This document shows positions 63,565 to 64,000 of a DNA stretch of 64,000 nt, one piece after another. The position numbers and the translations under genes are program-made. The stretch is from Pseudomonas rhizophila (GTDB lineage: Bacteria > Pseudomonadota > Gammaproteobacteria > Pseudomonadales > Pseudomonadaceae): the NCBI RefSeq assembly GCF_003033885.1, contig NZ_CP024081.1:3371320-3435319 (forward strand), in the 5' to 3' direction. A model generated the notes under the pieces. The model did no database searches, was not told the DNA's origin, and worked only from the letters and a program-made list of their open reading frames with translations. Numbering within the stretch: position 1 is the stretch's first letter; the number at the start of each line of letters is the position of its first letter.

Positions 63565-64000
63565 CCCCTGTGGGAGCGAGCTTGCTCGCGATAGCGGAGG
63601 GTCAGTCACCGGGGATTTTGACAGTGCCGTCGCCATCGCGAGCAGGCTCGCTCCCACAGTTTTTTCGGGGTGGCTGCACGATTCACATCCACCGCAGATC
63701 CCCTGTGGGAGCGAGCTTGCTCGCGATAGCGGAGGGTCAGTCACCGGGGATTTTGACAGTGCCGTCGCCATCGCGAGCAGGCTCGCTCCCACTGTTTTTG
63801 GGGTGGCTGCAAGATTCATATCCACCGCAGATTCCCTGTGGGAGCGAGCTTGCTCGCGATAGCGGAGTGTCAGCCAGCGGGGATTTTGACAGTGCCGTCG
63901 CCATCGCGAGCAGGCTCGCTCCCACAGTTTTTTTGGGGTGACCGCAAGATTCACATCCACCGCAGATCCCCTGTTGGAGCGGGCTTGCTCGCGATAGCGG
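63565..64000. repeat. Tandem REP/BIME array, running past the window end
   Basis: About three and a quarter copies of a unit of roughly 132-136 bp occur in direct repeat, starting near 63565, 63701, 63833 and 63968. Each unit holds two inverted REP cores separated by GGTCAGTCACCGGGGATTTT and followed by a T-run and CACATCCACCGCAGAT. Units differ mainly in T-run length and few substitutions, and the fourth has CTGTTGGAGCGGGCTTGC. Confidence 0.92.

Noticed and set aside
63565..64000. Regular repeats that could suggest a CRISPR array
   Set aside because: The repeated unit is ~134 bp and contains inverted REP cores; the intervening sequences are also repeated, so there are no unique spacers and no cas genes.

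Overview
The window looks like a chromosomal segment of a Pseudomonas of the fluorescens species complex. This rests on the core gene order clpA-infA-bpt-aat-trxB / ftsK-lolA-rarA-crcB-serS-cysG-(tusDCBE), which matches the Pseudomonas core block (PA2620 down to PA2605 in P. aeruginosa), on high-GC coding sequence, and on many copies of the Pseudomonas REP/BIME element with the core GTGGGAGCGAGCCTGCTCGC. No insertion sequence, prophage, integron, CRISPR array, rRNA or tRNA gene was seen.

Region 1 (1-17.6 kb) is housekeeping: protein quality control (clpA, bpt, aat), translation (infA, serS), redox (trxB, a glutathionyl-hydroquinone reductase), chromosome segregation (ftsK), lipoprotein sorting (lolA), replication repair (rarA), fluoride export (crcB), siroheme synthesis (cysG) and tRNA 2-thiolation (tusDCBE) with ybiB. 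Two small genes (a helix-turn-helix protein and a probable DUF6388 protein) head the tus operon.

Region 2 (17.7-25 kb) is mixed accessory content: a lipoprotein, a GNAT acetyltransferase, an isochorismatase-fold hydrolase, an unusual large regulator with two winged-helix segments next to a beta-propeller protein, a DMT exporter, a sensor kinase and a Tat-exported SMP-30-like lactonase. Region 3 (25-34.3 kb) is carbon uptake and sugar metabolism: a TAXI-TRAP transporter with a DUF1850 protein, a LacI regulator with a clear promoter/operator, a Gfo/Idh/MocA dehydrogenase, a xylose-isomerase-like TIM-barrel enzyme, a NupG-type permease and a signal-less PL7 alginate lyase. Region 4 (34.4-48.8 kb) holds a thioesterase, three separate RidA-family genes, kefF-kefC, a two-component system, mlaA, two LysR genes (one frameshifted), a GFA protein, an aldehyde dehydrogenase and a D-threonine aldolase-like PLP enzyme.

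Region 5 (49.2-63.5 kb) is the most interesting: a tightly packed catabolic cluster. It encodes a HAD type II hydrolase, a PuuB-like amine oxidase, a complete peptide/opine-type ABC importer with a fused double ATPase, a three-part opine-oxidase/HcnABC-like dehydrogenase, an ArgE-like deacylase, a succinate-semialdehyde-type dehydrogenase and a tartrate/D-malate-type dehydrogenase. Together they look like uptake and oxidative breakdown of an N-substituted (opine-like, acylated or imino) amino acid whose identity cannot be read from the sequence. The window ends in a strong terminator followed by a tandem REP array that runs past the edge.
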